In this document: positions 43,611-51,861 of the stretch, in pieces
Numbering within the stretch: the first letter of the stretch is position 1
Layout: each line of letters opens with the position of its first letter
Assembly: GCF_050389775.1 (NCBI RefSeq)
Contig: NZ_CP177144.1
Location: forward strand, 1,302,001-1,366,000
Direction: 5' to 3'
Length of the DNA: 64,000 nucleotides
From: Marinibacterium sp050389775
GTDB taxonomy: Bacteria > Pseudomonadota > Alphaproteobacteria > Rhodobacterales > Rhodobacteraceae
The notes under the pieces: model-generated
The model's database searches: none
What the model saw: only the letters and a program-made list of their open reading frames with translations
What the model was told of the DNA's origin: nothing
Translations under genes and position numbers: made by a program

Positions 43611-44855
43611 ATGAGTGAGACCACCGAGCAGATCGTGCGGGGCATGACCGACCGGCTGTTGCAATGCGGCCTGGATGGCACCCGGCGCGAGGCCGTGCTG
43701 ACCGGCTATTGCGACCAGCTGCGCGCCCATGGCCTGCCGCTGCTGCGCGTGCATGTGGCGCAGCGCGCGCTACATCCCGAGATCGGCGGGTTCGGTTTCA
43801 CCTGGTGGCGCGAAGGCACCGTGGTCGAGGAAAGCTATCCCCGGTCGAACCCGCTGGATGCCTGGCTGAACAGCCCGCTGTTCCACATCCTGAAGAACGG
43901 GATGAATGCCTATCGTGAGAGGCTGGCCGGCGGCCCGTCGGATTTCCCTTTCCTGAACGAGCTGCGCGCCTCGGGGGCGACCGATTATTATGCCCGCACA
44001 CTGCCCTTCGAACGGGTCGCGCCGGACATGCCGATCGACCCCCAGCATCCGCCCGAAGGCGCCCAGATGACCTTTGCCGCCGATGCGCCCGAGGGCTTTT
44101 CCGAGGCCCATATCGAGGTGATCGAGCGCACCCTGCCGGTGCTGGGCGTGGTGCTGAAATCGGCCGCGCACCGGCGCATGGCCTTTGACCTGCTGTCGAT
44201 CTACCTGGGCCGCGATGCCGGCCAGCGGGTGATCTCGGGCGAGATCCAGAGAGGCTCGTCGGCGCAGATCAACGCGGTGATCATGTTCTTCGACCTCGAA
44301 GATTTCACCTCGCTGGCCGAGCGGATCGAGGGCCAGGACCTGGTCGCCATGCTCAACGATTACTTCGGCGTGGTGGTGGCCACGATCGAGGCGGCGGGGG
44401 GCAACGTTTTGAAATTCGTGGGCGACGGGCTGCTGGCTATGTTCGATTTCCAGACCGAGACGGCGGCGGCCGATGCGGCGCTGTCGGCGGCCGAGGGGAT
44501 CATGGTCGAGATGGCGGCCAAGACCCGGGACCGCGCGGCCCGGGGCCTGTCGGTGACGTCCTACACCCTGGCGCTGCATGCGGGCGATCTGCTTTATGGC
44601 AACATCGGCGGCGAAGAGCGGCTGGATTTCACGGTGATCGGGGCGTCGGTCAACCTGACCGCGCGACTGTCGGGCATGCACAAGAACGTCGGGCGGCAGG
44701 TCATCGTGTCGGACCGGGTGCGCGACGCGGCGCGGGACAAGCGCGACGACTTGGTGTCGTTGGGACGTTACATGCTGCGCGGGGCGGCCGAACCGATGGA
44801 GCTGTTCACCATCCACCGGTCGGCCGAGGGCGCCGGGCGGCAATCCGTCGGCTGA
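43611..44855 (+). CDS. Class III adenylate/guanylate cyclase
   Basis: 414-aa soluble cyclase. The N-terminal region (about 1-215) is an unassigned sensory part. The C-terminal catalytic domain (about 220-400) has metal Asp in MFFDLEDFTSLAERI, second metal Asp in KFVGDGLLAMF, and the transition-state Asn/Arg in VIGASVNLTARLSG, with an Asp (LDFTVIG) at the purine-selecting position, favouring ATP. Predicted product cAMP. ATG 43611 is preceded by AAAGGGGGG; a GTG at 43608 is also in frame. A CRP-like site lies at 58315, but no CRP gene is in the window. Confidence 0.85.
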   Translation: MSETTEQIVRGMTDRLLQCGLDGTRREAVLTGYCDQLRAHGLPLLRVHVAQRALHPEIGGFGFTWWREGTVVEESYPRSNPLDAWLNSPLFHILKNGMNAYRERLAGGPSDFPFLNELRASGATDYYARTLPFERVAPDMPIDPQHPPEGAQMTFAADAPEGFSEAHIEVIERTLPVLGVVLKSAAHRRMAFDLLSIYLGRDAGQRVISGEIQRGSSAQINAVIMFFDLEDFTSLAERIEGQDLVAMLNDYFGVVVATIEAAGGNVLKFVGDGLLAMFDFQTETAAADAALSAAEGIMVEMAAKTRDRAARGLSVTSYTLALHAGDLLYGNIGGEERLDFTVIGASVNLTARLSGMHKNVGRQVIVSDRVRDAARDKRDDLVSLGRYMLRGAAEPMELFTIHRSAEGAGRQSVG

Positions 44856-44870
44856 GCCCCCTTGCCCGGG

Positions 44871-45185
44871 CGCCGGGCAGATGAGTTGTCCTTTGGCGTC
44901 AGGCCGATCAGAAATCGAGGCGCGCCGGGCAGGTCAGATATTCCCTAGTGCCGGGCCGATCAGAAACCGAAGAGTGCCGGGCAGGTCAGTTGCCCCCGGG
45001 TGTCTGACCGATCAGAGATCGAAGGACGCCTGGCAGATCAGTTGTCCCTTTGCGTCGGACCGATCAGAGATCGAAGGGCGCCAGGCAGGTCAGTTGTGCC
45101 TTGGCGTCAGTCCGATCCGAGATCGAAAGGAGCCCCGGGAAGATCAGTTTTCGGTGGGCGTCAGGCCGATCAGAAATCGACGGTG
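44871..45185. repeat. 52-bp tandem repeat array, six copies
   Basis: Units start at 44871, 44923, 44975, 45027, 45079 and about 45132 (period 52-53 bp). The consensus runs CGCCGGGCAGGTCAGTTG, a short variable stretch with GGCGTC, then CCGATCAGAGATCGAAGG. Each copy holds CGATC-N3-GATCG or a close variant, a 13-bp dyad. The array begins 16 bp after the cyclase stop and runs into the 3' end of mipZ: its stop and last codons (45170-45180) lie within the last unit's dyad. There are no spacers and no gene. Confidence 0.88.
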
Positions 45186-45979
45186 ACGCCGGGCAGGTGC
45201 AGGGCCTTGAGCAATTCGCGCAGCTCCTGCCGAGCCGCGATGTTCGAGATGTTCAGCTGCTTGACGCCGATGTCGCGCAGATCCAGCAGGGTCAGGCCGC
45301 GGGGAAAGAGCTCGCGAAAGATCACCCGTTCGGAAAAACCCGGCCCGGTGCGGAACCCGATGCGCTTGGACAGCATGGTCAGCGCGCTTTCCATCTTTTC
45401 CTTGTTGACCATCCGCTGGGCGCCGACCCGGTTGCGGATGACGATCCAGTCGATGGGCTTCAGCCCGGCCCGGGCGCGCAGCTGGCGGGCATTCCAGACC
45501 ATCTCGGAATAGACCGACGGGCCCTGGATCTTTTCGCCGCGGCTGTCGATGCGCGCCAGCAGGTCGAAATCGACAAAGCTGTCGTTGAGGGGGGTGATCA
45601 GCGTGTCGGCCAGCGAATGGGCAACCTGGCTCAGCCGCGTATGCGACCCGGGGCAATCGATCAGGATGAACTGGTGGCCCGGCTCCATCTGCGAGATGGC
45701 CAGCGACAGGCGCTGGTCGTAGATGTTCTCACCCTCTTTCAGGGTGGCCGGGTCGATCTCGGGCAAGGCAAAGCTGTCGGGGCAGGGCAGGTCCAGCTTG
45801 GATCGGGCGGTAAAGGTCTGGCGGTTTTCGATGTAGCGGGCCACCGATTTCTGGCGCAGGTCCAGGTCGAGCACCGCGATGGAATGGCCCAGCCGGGCCA
45901 GCGCCGTGGCCACGTGCATCGACACGGTGGATTTCCCCGCGCCGCCCTTTTCATTGCCGACGACGATGATATGCGCCAT
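45170..45979 (-). CDS. mipZ: MipZ-like division-site ParA ATPase
   Basis: 269-aa ParA/MinD superfamily ATPase with deviant Walker A NEKGGAGKST, DLDLRQKSVARYIENR and Walker B region FILIDCPGSHTRLS. The Asp-Leu-Asp/Arg-Gln pattern and C-terminal GVKQLNISNIAARQELREL match alphaproteobacterial MipZ, which forms polar gradients via ParB and inhibits FtsZ there. The ATG is clear. Its C-terminal residues are encoded within a repeat unit of the 52-bp array. Confidence 0.9.
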   Translation of the reverse strand: MAHIIVVGNEKGGAGKSTVSMHVATALARLGHSIAVLDLDLRQKSVARYIENRQTFTARSKLDLPCPDSFALPEIDPATLKEGENIYDQRLSLAISQMEPGHQFILIDCPGSHTRLSQVAHSLADTLITPLNDSFVDFDLLARIDSRGEKIQGPSVYSEMVWNARQLRARAGLKPIDWIVIRNRVGAQRMVNKEKMESALTMLSKRIGFRTGPGFSERVIFRELFPRGLTLLDLRDIGVKQLNISNIAARQELRELLKALHLPGVTVDF

Positions 45980-46076
45980 GTCCGCTTCAGTCTCTCCAAA
46001 GGCCCCCGGCGACCTCTATATGGCGCGGCCCGGACGAAGAAAAGCGGCCTCGGCCCGGGGGATGGCAAAAGTCCCG

Positions 46077-47933
46077 TCATGCGGCATGGGCCCGGCCAAA
46101 GCCGTTGAGCAGCGGGGCGATATAGGGCGCATAGGGTTTCCAGCGCCCCCGGTTGCCATTGTAGATCGCGCGGCGGACCTGGTGCGAACTGGCCGTCAGC
46201 ACCGCGCGGTCGACCCGTTCGGGATGCAGGCAATCGTCGGACCAGTCGAGCCCGCACCAATCGACCAGCCCGCGCAGCACCGGCTCGGGCGTGGCGACGA
46301 GGTCTTCGTAGGCCACGCTGCGGATCCGGTCGCCAAACCGCCGGGCCCAATGGTCGGTCAGGCCGGAATAAAGCCGGTGAAAGGCGACGAGATCCTCCAG
46401 CCCGTAGGCAAAGCCGTTGCCGTGCGAGGAATAGCTGGTGGTGAAGTTGGACCAGCAGGTTTCGACCGGATCTCGGCGGATATGAATGACCCGCGCATCG
46501 GGCAGGGCCTGCAGCATCAGGCCGATCCAGCGGAAGTTCAGGGGCATCTTGTCCAGCACCACCGGCGCCCCGCCGGCCACGGCGGTCAGCCCGCCGCGCA
46601 GTTCGGTGGCAAAACGGGCCATCTCGTCGGCCTTGGGCGCGGCGCGGTGATCGGCCTGCAACAGGCGCACCAGGTCGAGGGACAGGCGCTCGACCATGGT
46701 CAGTTCGCCGGCGGCGCAGACCCCGGGCGCGGCCGAGAGCATCTGTTCGGTCAGGGTGGTGCCCGAGCGCGGCATGCCGACGATGAACACAGGCCGCACG
46801 CCCGGCCCGATGTCGGTCACCGCCGGTGTGCCGGCGTCGATCTCGCGGATGACCTGGAACAGCGCGTCCTGGTTGGCCGGGCAATAGCCGATCAGCCGGC
46901 GCCGCTCGGCATTGGCCCGGTCGAGATGGGCAAAGGCCTGGCCCGGGTCGCTGCCCCGGCGGTCGAGCAGGCGGAACATGGCAAAATTCACCCGCGACCG
47001 GTCATGCGGCTTGAGCCGGTCCTGGCGCAGCAGCTTGCGCGCCCGGCGTTCCAGCAGGGGGGCATCGGCGTCCTGGCCAAGGGTGACCAGGTTGAGCAGG
47101 GCATGCACGTTGTCGGGCGCGGTATCGAGCGCGGCGAGATAGCGATCGCGCGCGCCGGGCCGATCGCCCCCGGCCGACAGGACCACGCCGATATTGGTCA
47201 GGATGCGGCTGCGGTCGCCGGCGGTGCGGGCCAGGACCAGCGCCCGTTCATGGGCATCCAGCGCCATGTCGTTGCGCCCCATGTCGCGCAGTACCTGGCC
47301 CAGTTGATCCAGCGCGGCGGAATTGCCCGGCTCGCGCCCAAGGGCCTGTGACAGCGCCTGGAAAGCCGCGGGATTGTCGCCCTTGTGTTGCAGGCAGCGG
47401 GCCAGGTGCATCCAGTTCGACACCACGTCGGGTGCCAGCCGGGTGGCCATGGCCAGGCATTCCTCGGCCTCGGTCAGGCGCAGCATCTCGACCAGCGTGT
47501 CACCGCATTTCTGCCAGAGCGCGGCATTGACCGCGTCATCTTCGATCAGGGCCCGGTAGATGGCCAGCGCCTGGTCGGGCTGGCCGGTCATGCGCAGGCA
47601 GGCGGCCTTGAGATCGCGGGCCGGCACATCGGCCGGATCATCGGCCAGGATCGCTTCGGCCCTGGCGAGGGCGGCCGCGAAATCCTGTTGGTTGTAAAGG
47701 GCATGGGCCGCCTGCAACCCGTCTTCGCCGGCCCGGCCATCACCGCCGCCGGCGGGGGGCGCATCAAGCGCGGCCAGCCCCGCCCGGGCCTTGCGGTTGC
47801 CCGGGTATCGTTCAAGCACCGCCGTATAGATTTCCCTTGCCCGGACCGGATCGCCGCGCCGTGCCGCGGTTCGGGCATTGCTCAATTGCCTGGTTACCGA
47901 TGTCTCCGTCTTCACCGACTCATCCTGCGTCAT
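46077..47933 (-). CDS. TPR-containing sulfotransferase
   Basis: 618-aa protein. The N-terminal half (about 10-310) is tetratricopeptide-like (ARRGDPVRAREIYTAVLERYP, ALAIYRALIEDDAVNAALW, DMALDAHERALVLARTAGDR). The C-terminal half (about 330-618) is a sulfotransferase: PAPS 5'-phosphosulfate loop VFIVGMPRSGTTLTEQ and 3'-phosphate region VIHIRRDPVETCWSNF. It probably transfers sulfate from PAPS to an unknown acceptor. ATG 47933 is chosen because the open frame's GTG at 47978 lies against the rpmE terminator; the ribosome-binding site is poor, so the start is uncertain. Confidence 0.8.
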   Translation of the reverse strand: MTQDESVKTETSVTRQLSNARTAARRGDPVRAREIYTAVLERYPGNRKARAGLAALDAPPAGGGDGRAGEDGLQAAHALYNQQDFAAALARAEAILADDPADVPARDLKAACLRMTGQPDQALAIYRALIEDDAVNAALWQKCGDTLVEMLRLTEAEECLAMATRLAPDVVSNWMHLARCLQHKGDNPAAFQALSQALGREPGNSAALDQLGQVLRDMGRNDMALDAHERALVLARTAGDRSRILTNIGVVLSAGGDRPGARDRYLAALDTAPDNVHALLNLVTLGQDADAPLLERRARKLLRQDRLKPHDRSRVNFAMFRLLDRRGSDPGQAFAHLDRANAERRRLIGYCPANQDALFQVIREIDAGTPAVTDIGPGVRPVFIVGMPRSGTTLTEQMLSAAPGVCAAGELTMVERLSLDLVRLLQADHRAAPKADEMARFATELRGGLTAVAGGAPVVLDKMPLNFRWIGLMLQALPDARVIHIRRDPVETCWSNFTTSYSSHGNGFAYGLEDLVAFHRLYSGLTDHWARRFGDRIRSVAYEDLVATPEPVLRGLVDWCGLDWSDDCLHPERVDRAVLTASSHQVRRAIYNGNRGRWKPYAPYIAPLLNGFGRAHAA

Positions 47934-47982
47934 CTCCGTTGCGCGCAGAGTGGGGCCTGAAGATTGCCAAACCGTCACCGGA

Positions 47983-48013
47983 AACGAAAAACGCCGCCCC
48001 GGAGGGCGGCGTT
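47983..48013 (-). terminator. Rho-independent terminator of the rpmE operon
   Basis: AACGCCGCCC (47990-47999) and GGGCGGCGTT (48004-48013) form a 10-bp stem with a CGGA loop. On the minus strand it is followed by TTTTTCGTTTC. It lies about 20 bp after the rpmE stop, ending the long translation operon. Confidence 0.88.
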
Positions 48014-48035
48014 TCGAACGTCGGGAAGGGGGTGC

Positions 48036-48257
48036 TTAGAAGCCCAGGCCTTCGTATTTCTTCTTGAACTTCGACACACGGCCGCCCTGGTCCATCAGGC
48101 GGGTGTTGCCGCCGGTCCAGGCCGGGTGCGAGGTCGGGTCGATGTCCAGCGACAGCTGGTCGCCTTCCTTGCCCCAGGTCGACTTCATCTGGATGACGGT
48201 GCCATCGGTCATCTTGACGTCGATGAGGTGGTAATCCGGGTGGATGTCTTTTTTCAT
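48036..48257 (-). CDS. rpmE: 50S ribosomal protein L31
   Basis: 73-aa L31: MKKDIHPDYHLIDVKMTDG, SHPAWTGGNTRLMDQGGRV and a basic tail. It lacks the zinc-binding cysteines of the C+ form, so it is a C- L31 able to function without zinc. It is 11 bp after rplS and ends at a terminator. Confidence 0.95.
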   Translation of the reverse strand: MKKDIHPDYHLIDVKMTDGTVIQMKSTWGKEGDQLSLDIDPTSHPAWTGGNTRLMDQGGRVSKFKKKYEGLGF

Positions 48258-48268
48258 CGGTCGGTTCC

Positions 48269-48661
48269 TCAGGCTTCGGCGTCGGCCTTGGCGGCCTTCG
48301 GCTTGTAGTTGGACACTTCCGCGATCCGGGCCGACTTGCCGCGGCGCGAACGCAGGTAGTAGAGCTTGGCGCGGCGGACGCGGCCACGGCGCACCACGGT
48401 GATGCTCTCGATGTTGGTCGAGTAGAGCGGGAACACCCGTTCCACGCCTTCACCGAAGGAAATCTTGCGCACGGTGAACGAACCGGCGATGCCTTCGCCG
48501 TTCTTGCGGCTGATGCAGACACCTTCGTAGTTCTGCACACGGGTCCGCGTGCCTTCGGTCACCTTGTAACCGACGCGGATGGTGTCGCCGGCCTTGAAAT
48601 CGGGGATTTCTTTCCCCAGCGAGGCGATCTGTTCCGCCTCGAGTTGTGCGATCAGGTCCAT
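48269..48661 (-). CDS. rplS: 50S ribosomal protein L19
   Basis: 130-aa L19: PDFKAGDTIRVGYKVTEG, RVQNYEGVCISRKNGEG, FTVRKISFGEGVERVFPLYS and RVRRAKLYYLRSRRGKSARI are all family-typical. L19 sits at the 30S-50S interface. It follows trmD after a 234-bp leader that could carry its own promoter. Confidence 0.96.
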   Translation of the reverse strand: MDLIAQLEAEQIASLGKEIPDFKAGDTIRVGYKVTEGTRTRVQNYEGVCISRKNGEGIAGSFTVRKISFGEGVERVFPLYSTNIESITVVRRGRVRRAKLYYLRSRRGKSARIAEVSNYKPKAAKADAEA

Positions 48662-48895
48662 CTGATCAACTCCTGAGCTGCTCGCGGTTAGCTCCGCGAA
48701 GGTCTGGCGCCTCAGAGCTCCGGTCTTCTGTCGGGTTCGCCGCGGCGCCCGCCGGAGGGTTCAGGTCACGTATCTTTGGTCACATGGTCCGCCGGAACCC
48801 CGAAAGAAGCATGCCGGGTCAGCAACAGGACACATGGCCCGATTCCCCCAAGGAGGGGGCGGGCCAGCGCCGTATAGGCACAACGGGCCCGGCGA

Positions 48896-49705
48896 TCAAG
48901 GCTTTTCGCGGTCCTTGCGCGCGGTGAAGGCGGCCCAGAGATCGGGCCGGCGGGCGCGGGTGATGGCCTCGGCCTGGTCATGGCGCCACGCGGCGATGCG
49001 CCCGTGGTGGCCCGACATCAGGACTTCGGGGATCGGCTGGCCCTGCCAATCGGCGGGCCGGGTGTATTGCGGATGTTCCAGCAGCCCGTCCGAGAAGCTT
49101 TCCTCGACGGCCGAGGACGCGTTGCCCAGCACGCCGGGCATCAGCCGGACGGTGGCATCGATCAGGGCCTGGGCGGCGATCTCGCCTCCGGTCATGACAA
49201 AATCGCCCAGCGAGACTTCCTGCACGCCGTAATGTTGCAGCACCCGCTCGTCGATGCCTTCGAAGCGGCCGCAGATCAGGGTGATGCCGTCGGTGCGGGC
49301 CAGGGTGCGCATCATCGGTTGGTCCATCCGCCGGCCGCGCGGCGACAGGTAGATCAGCGGCCAGTTCGGCGAAGTGCCGGCCATGGCCTGTTCGATGGCC
49401 GGGCCCAGCACGTCGGCGCGCAGCACCATGCCCGCCCCGCCACCGGCCGGGGTGTCGTCGACATTGCGGTGCTTGCCGATGCCGAACTCGCGCAGGTCGA
49501 TGGTTTCCAGCTGCCACAGCCCGTCCTGCAGGGCCTTGCCCGTCAGGCTTTCGCCCAGCACGCCGGGAAAGGCCGAGGGGAACAGCGTGATGATCCGGGC
49601 CTTCCAGACCCCGTGCAGGTCGGGCGTGGCGGTCATCAGCTCGCGCGGGCGGGCCGAGATGCGGATGGCCTTGCGGCCCAGCGAACGTGAGGGGGTGTCG
49701 GTCAC
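48896..49705 (-). CDS. trmD: tRNA (guanine-37-N1)-methyltransferase
   Basis: TrmD (269 aa) methylates G37 of tRNAs with SAM via a trefoil knot. Motifs: IITLFPSAFPGVLGESLTGKA, FGIGKHRNVDDTPAGGGAGM, ICGRFEGIDERVLQHY, DFVMTGGEIAA and MSGHHGRIAAWR. The GTG at 49705 has AGGAGG 7 nt upstream and overlaps the stop of the preceding gene (GTGA), so it is translationally coupled; the N terminus is about 30 residues longer than usual. Confidence 0.94.
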   Translation of the reverse strand: MTDTPSRSLGRKAIRISARPRELMTATPDLHGVWKARIITLFPSAFPGVLGESLTGKALQDGLWQLETIDLREFGIGKHRNVDDTPAGGGAGMVLRADVLGPAIEQAMAGTSPNWPLIYLSPRGRRMDQPMMRTLARTDGITLICGRFEGIDERVLQHYGVQEVSLGDFVMTGGEIAAQALIDATVRLMPGVLGNASSAVEESFSDGLLEHPQYTRPADWQGQPIPEVLMSGHHGRIAAWRHDQAEAITRARRPDLWAAFTARKDREKP

Positions 49706-50475
49706 GTGTAATCCTCCTCGCGGATGGCGGCCCGGGCGCGTTCCCAGTCGGGCTGGGGCAGGTCGGAGCGGTTCAGCTGCAGCACGGCCTCGACCCAGGC
49801 CGCGGGCGGGGCGGTGTTGACCGGGCCGGGCAGGGCGGCGGTGGCCAGGCAGGCGGCGGGCAGGTCGAGCCGGTCGAAGAGCGGGGCCAGGGGGTTGGCC
49901 GAACAGGCCTCGATCGGGGTCTGCGAGACATCGGCCGGGGCCACGGCCGCGCTGACATTGGCGATGATCGGGGTGAAATCGGCCGAGGCCGACATGCGGT
50001 GGACATAGCTGTCCGCATCTTCGGTGATGCGCGTGGCACGCAGGTGCTGGGCATGGGACGAGCGCAGCCAGGGCTCGGCCGCGCGGGTCGAGAAATGCAC
50101 GCCGACCTCGGCCTCGGGCTGGGCGGCCATGATGGCGCCCACGATCCAGGACAGGATGCGCGGCGCGGCGCCGTAATCGGCCAGGTCGTGGCGGCCGGGC
50201 ATGTGGCCGCAGAGGTCTTCGGAACTGATCAGCACCGGGCGCGGGTCGGAGGGATCGAGCCGGCCGGCCAGTTCGGCGGCCTCGTAGCGGATCAGCCCGG
50301 CATCGACGGGATCATGGCCGTCGGACCAGGCCCGGGCGGCCTGGCGCAGGCTGCGGGTCTGGCCGGGCAGGCGGATGCGCAGGAAGGGCGCCAGAGCGTC
50401 GCGGTTGCGGCGCAGGGCAGCCTGGACCGAGGTTGTCCCGGTCTTGTGGAACCCGGCGTGGATCAGCACGCGCAT
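49702..50475 (-). CDS. Sulfotransferase-like P-loop protein inside the rimM-trmD interval
   Basis: 257-aa protein with an N-terminal PAPS-binding-like loop LIHAGFHKTGTTSVQAALRR, typical of bacterial sulfotransferase-like proteins. The remainder is divergent (PVLISSEDLCGHMPG, VGVHFSTRAAEPWLRSSHAQ). It starts 5 bp after rimM and overlaps trmD by 4 bp, so it is embedded in the ribosomal operon. I do not know its function; it may be a sulfotransferase or a degenerate relative. Base composition resembles its neighbours. Confidence 0.78.
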   Translation of the reverse strand: MRVLIHAGFHKTGTTSVQAALRRNRDALAPFLRIRLPGQTRSLRQAARAWSDGHDPVDAGLIRYEAAELAGRLDPSDPRPVLISSEDLCGHMPGRHDLADYGAAPRILSWIVGAIMAAQPEAEVGVHFSTRAAEPWLRSSHAQHLRATRITEDADSYVHRMSASADFTPIIANVSAAVAPADVSQTPIEACSANPLAPLFDRLDLPAACLATAALPGPVNTAPPAAWVEAVLQLNRSDLPQPDWERARAAIREEDYT

Positions 50476-50480
50476 GGGTG

Positions 50481-50984
50481 TCAGAACAGCCCGTCGGGCG
50501 GGTCGGCGATGATCCGGCCGGCCGACAGGTCGACCGTGGGCACGGCGGCCAGGGTGAAGGGCAGCAGGATAGTCTGTTTCAGGCCCGGCCCGTGGATTTC
50601 CAGCAGGTCGGTCGCGCCGTGGTTCAGCACCGATTTGACCCGGCCCAGCCGGGTGCCCCCGGTGTCGAAGACATCGAGGCCGATCAGGTCGGCATGGTAA
50701 TATTCGTCGTCGGCCGGGGCCGGCAGGCGGTCGCGGTCGACGTAAAGCCGGGTGCCCTTGAGCGCGTCGGCCTGTTCCTTGGTGGCCACGCCGCCCAGCC
50801 GGGCGGCAAAGCCGTTTTTCACTCTGCGGACGATGCGCACGGAAAATTCCCGTGCGCCGTCCTCGGTTGCCAGGGGGCCATAGGTCGCGATGGCCTCGGG
50901 CTCGGCGCAGAAGCTTTTCAGCCGCACCTCGCCGCGCACGCCGAACGAGCCGGCGATGGCGCCGACGCAGAGCCGGTCCGTCAT
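50481..50984 (-). CDS. rimM: Ribosome maturation factor RimM
   Basis: 167-aa RimM, needed for 30S head assembly around S19. It has the N-terminal VGAIAGSFGVRGEVRLKSF block and PRC-like C-terminal domain with EYYHADLIGLDVFD, GTRLGRVKSVLNHGATDLLEI and the IADPPDGLF tail. It lies between rpsP and the sulfotransferase-like gene. Confidence 0.94.
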   Translation of the reverse strand: MTDRLCVGAIAGSFGVRGEVRLKSFCAEPEAIATYGPLATEDGAREFSVRIVRRVKNGFAARLGGVATKEQADALKGTRLYVDRDRLPAPADDEYYHADLIGLDVFDTGGTRLGRVKSVLNHGATDLLEIHGPGLKQTILLPFTLAAVPTVDLSAGRIIADPPDGLF

Positions 50985-51119
50985 ACCGGTGCTCCCTTCC
51001 GGGGCCTGGCCCCTTGGATCATGGGCATGGTCGCGCCCCCTGAAAACCCTGCAACCCGGTCCGGGCCGACGGGTGACGCTGGCCTTCGGCAGCGCCCCAC
51101 CCGCCGTCCCGCAACCGGA

Positions 51120-51506
51120 TCATTCCGCTGCGGCGTCCTCGGCCGGAGCAGCTGCGGCTTCGGCCGCTTCGGCTGCCTTGGCGGCTTTCTCTTCGGCCCG
51201 TTCCTGGGCTTTCTTGCCGGGTGCGCCCTTCTTGGGGTTGTTGCGCTCGGCCTTGTCGCGGTTGCCTGCGGCTTCCAGCATGCGGGCGATCCGGTCGGTC
51301 GGCTGGGCGCCCTGGTCGAGCCAGTACTGCACGCGCTCCATGTCCATCTGGACGCGCTGTTCGCTGTCCTTGGGCAGAAGCGGGTTGTAGGTGCCCAGCT
51401 TCTCGATGAAACGGCCGTCGCGCGGCATGCGGCTGTCGGCCGCCACGATGCGGTAGAAGGGGCGTTTCTTCGAGCCACCACGGGCCAGTCGGATCTTCAT
51501 AGCCAT
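51120..51506 (-). CDS. rpsP: 30S ribosomal protein S16
   Basis: 128-aa S16: KIRLARGGSKKRPFYRIVAAD, GRFIEKLGTYNPLLP and WLDQGAQPTDRIARML are diagnostic. A Lys/Ala/Glu-rich tail of about 40 residues follows, as in many alphaproteobacteria. GGAGAACAGACA precedes the ATG. It is the first ribosomal gene of the operon, after a REP-like palindrome. Confidence 0.96.
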   Translation of the reverse strand: MAMKIRLARGGSKKRPFYRIVAADSRMPRDGRFIEKLGTYNPLLPKDSEQRVQMDMERVQYWLDQGAQPTDRIARMLEAAGNRDKAERNNPKKGAPGKKAQERAEEKAAKAAEAAEAAAAPAEDAAAE

Positions 51507-51537
51507 TGTCTGTTCTCCTTATCGAATGGCGTTTGGA

Positions 51538-51560
51538 TGTAGGGCGGGGTTCACCCCGCC
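51538..51560. repeat. REP-like palindrome GTAGGGCGGGGTTCACCCCGCC
   Basis: GGCGGGGT-TC-ACCCCGCC (51543-51560) preceded by TGTAG, between chorismate mutase and rpsP. A close relative, inverted, occurs between atpB and atpE (62075-62098). Two near-identical intergenic palindromes in 64 kb suggest a dispersed extragenic family. Confidence 0.6.
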
Positions 51561-51561
51561 G

Positions 51562-51861
51562 TCACGATTGATGTTTCCGGTGATGCCGGATCACTTCCTG
51601 GATGATGAAGTTCAGGAAAGCCTTGGCGAACTCGGGATCGAGATCCGCCTGCCGCGCCAGCTCTTCGAGCCGGGCGATCTGTTTCTCCTCGCGCGCCGGG
51701 TCCGACGGCGGCAGGTCGTGTTCGGCCTTGAGCTTGCCCACGGCCTGCGTGTGCTTGAACCGCTCGCCGAGGGTGTAGACCAGGATGGCGTCCAGCCGGT
51801 CGATGCTCGCGCGGTGCTCCTTGAGGATCTCGGCGGCACGGGTGATTGCGTCGTCAGTCAA
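51562..51861 (-). CDS. Chorismate mutase, AroQ type
   Basis: 99-aa all-helical chorismate mutase converting chorismate to prephenate. The AroQ pattern is HRASIDRLDAILVYTLGERF, then KLKAEHDLPPSDPAREE and FAKAFLNFIIQEVIRHH, giving Arg, Lys and Glu active-site residues. The start is TTG 51861 with AAGGATGG upstream; its TTGACTGA overlaps the stop of the preceding GNAT gene. The location before rpsP is usual in Rhodobacteraceae. Confidence 0.88.
   Translation of the reverse strand: MTDDAITRAAEILKEHRASIDRLDAILVYTLGERFKHTQAVGKLKAEHDLPPSDPAREEKQIARLEELARQADLDPEFAKAFLNFIIQEVIRHHRKHQS

Noticed and set aside
44871..45185. CRISPR array or small-protein genes in the 52-bp repeats
   Set aside because: Whole units repeat with no spacers, and the short open frames have no ribosome-binding sites.
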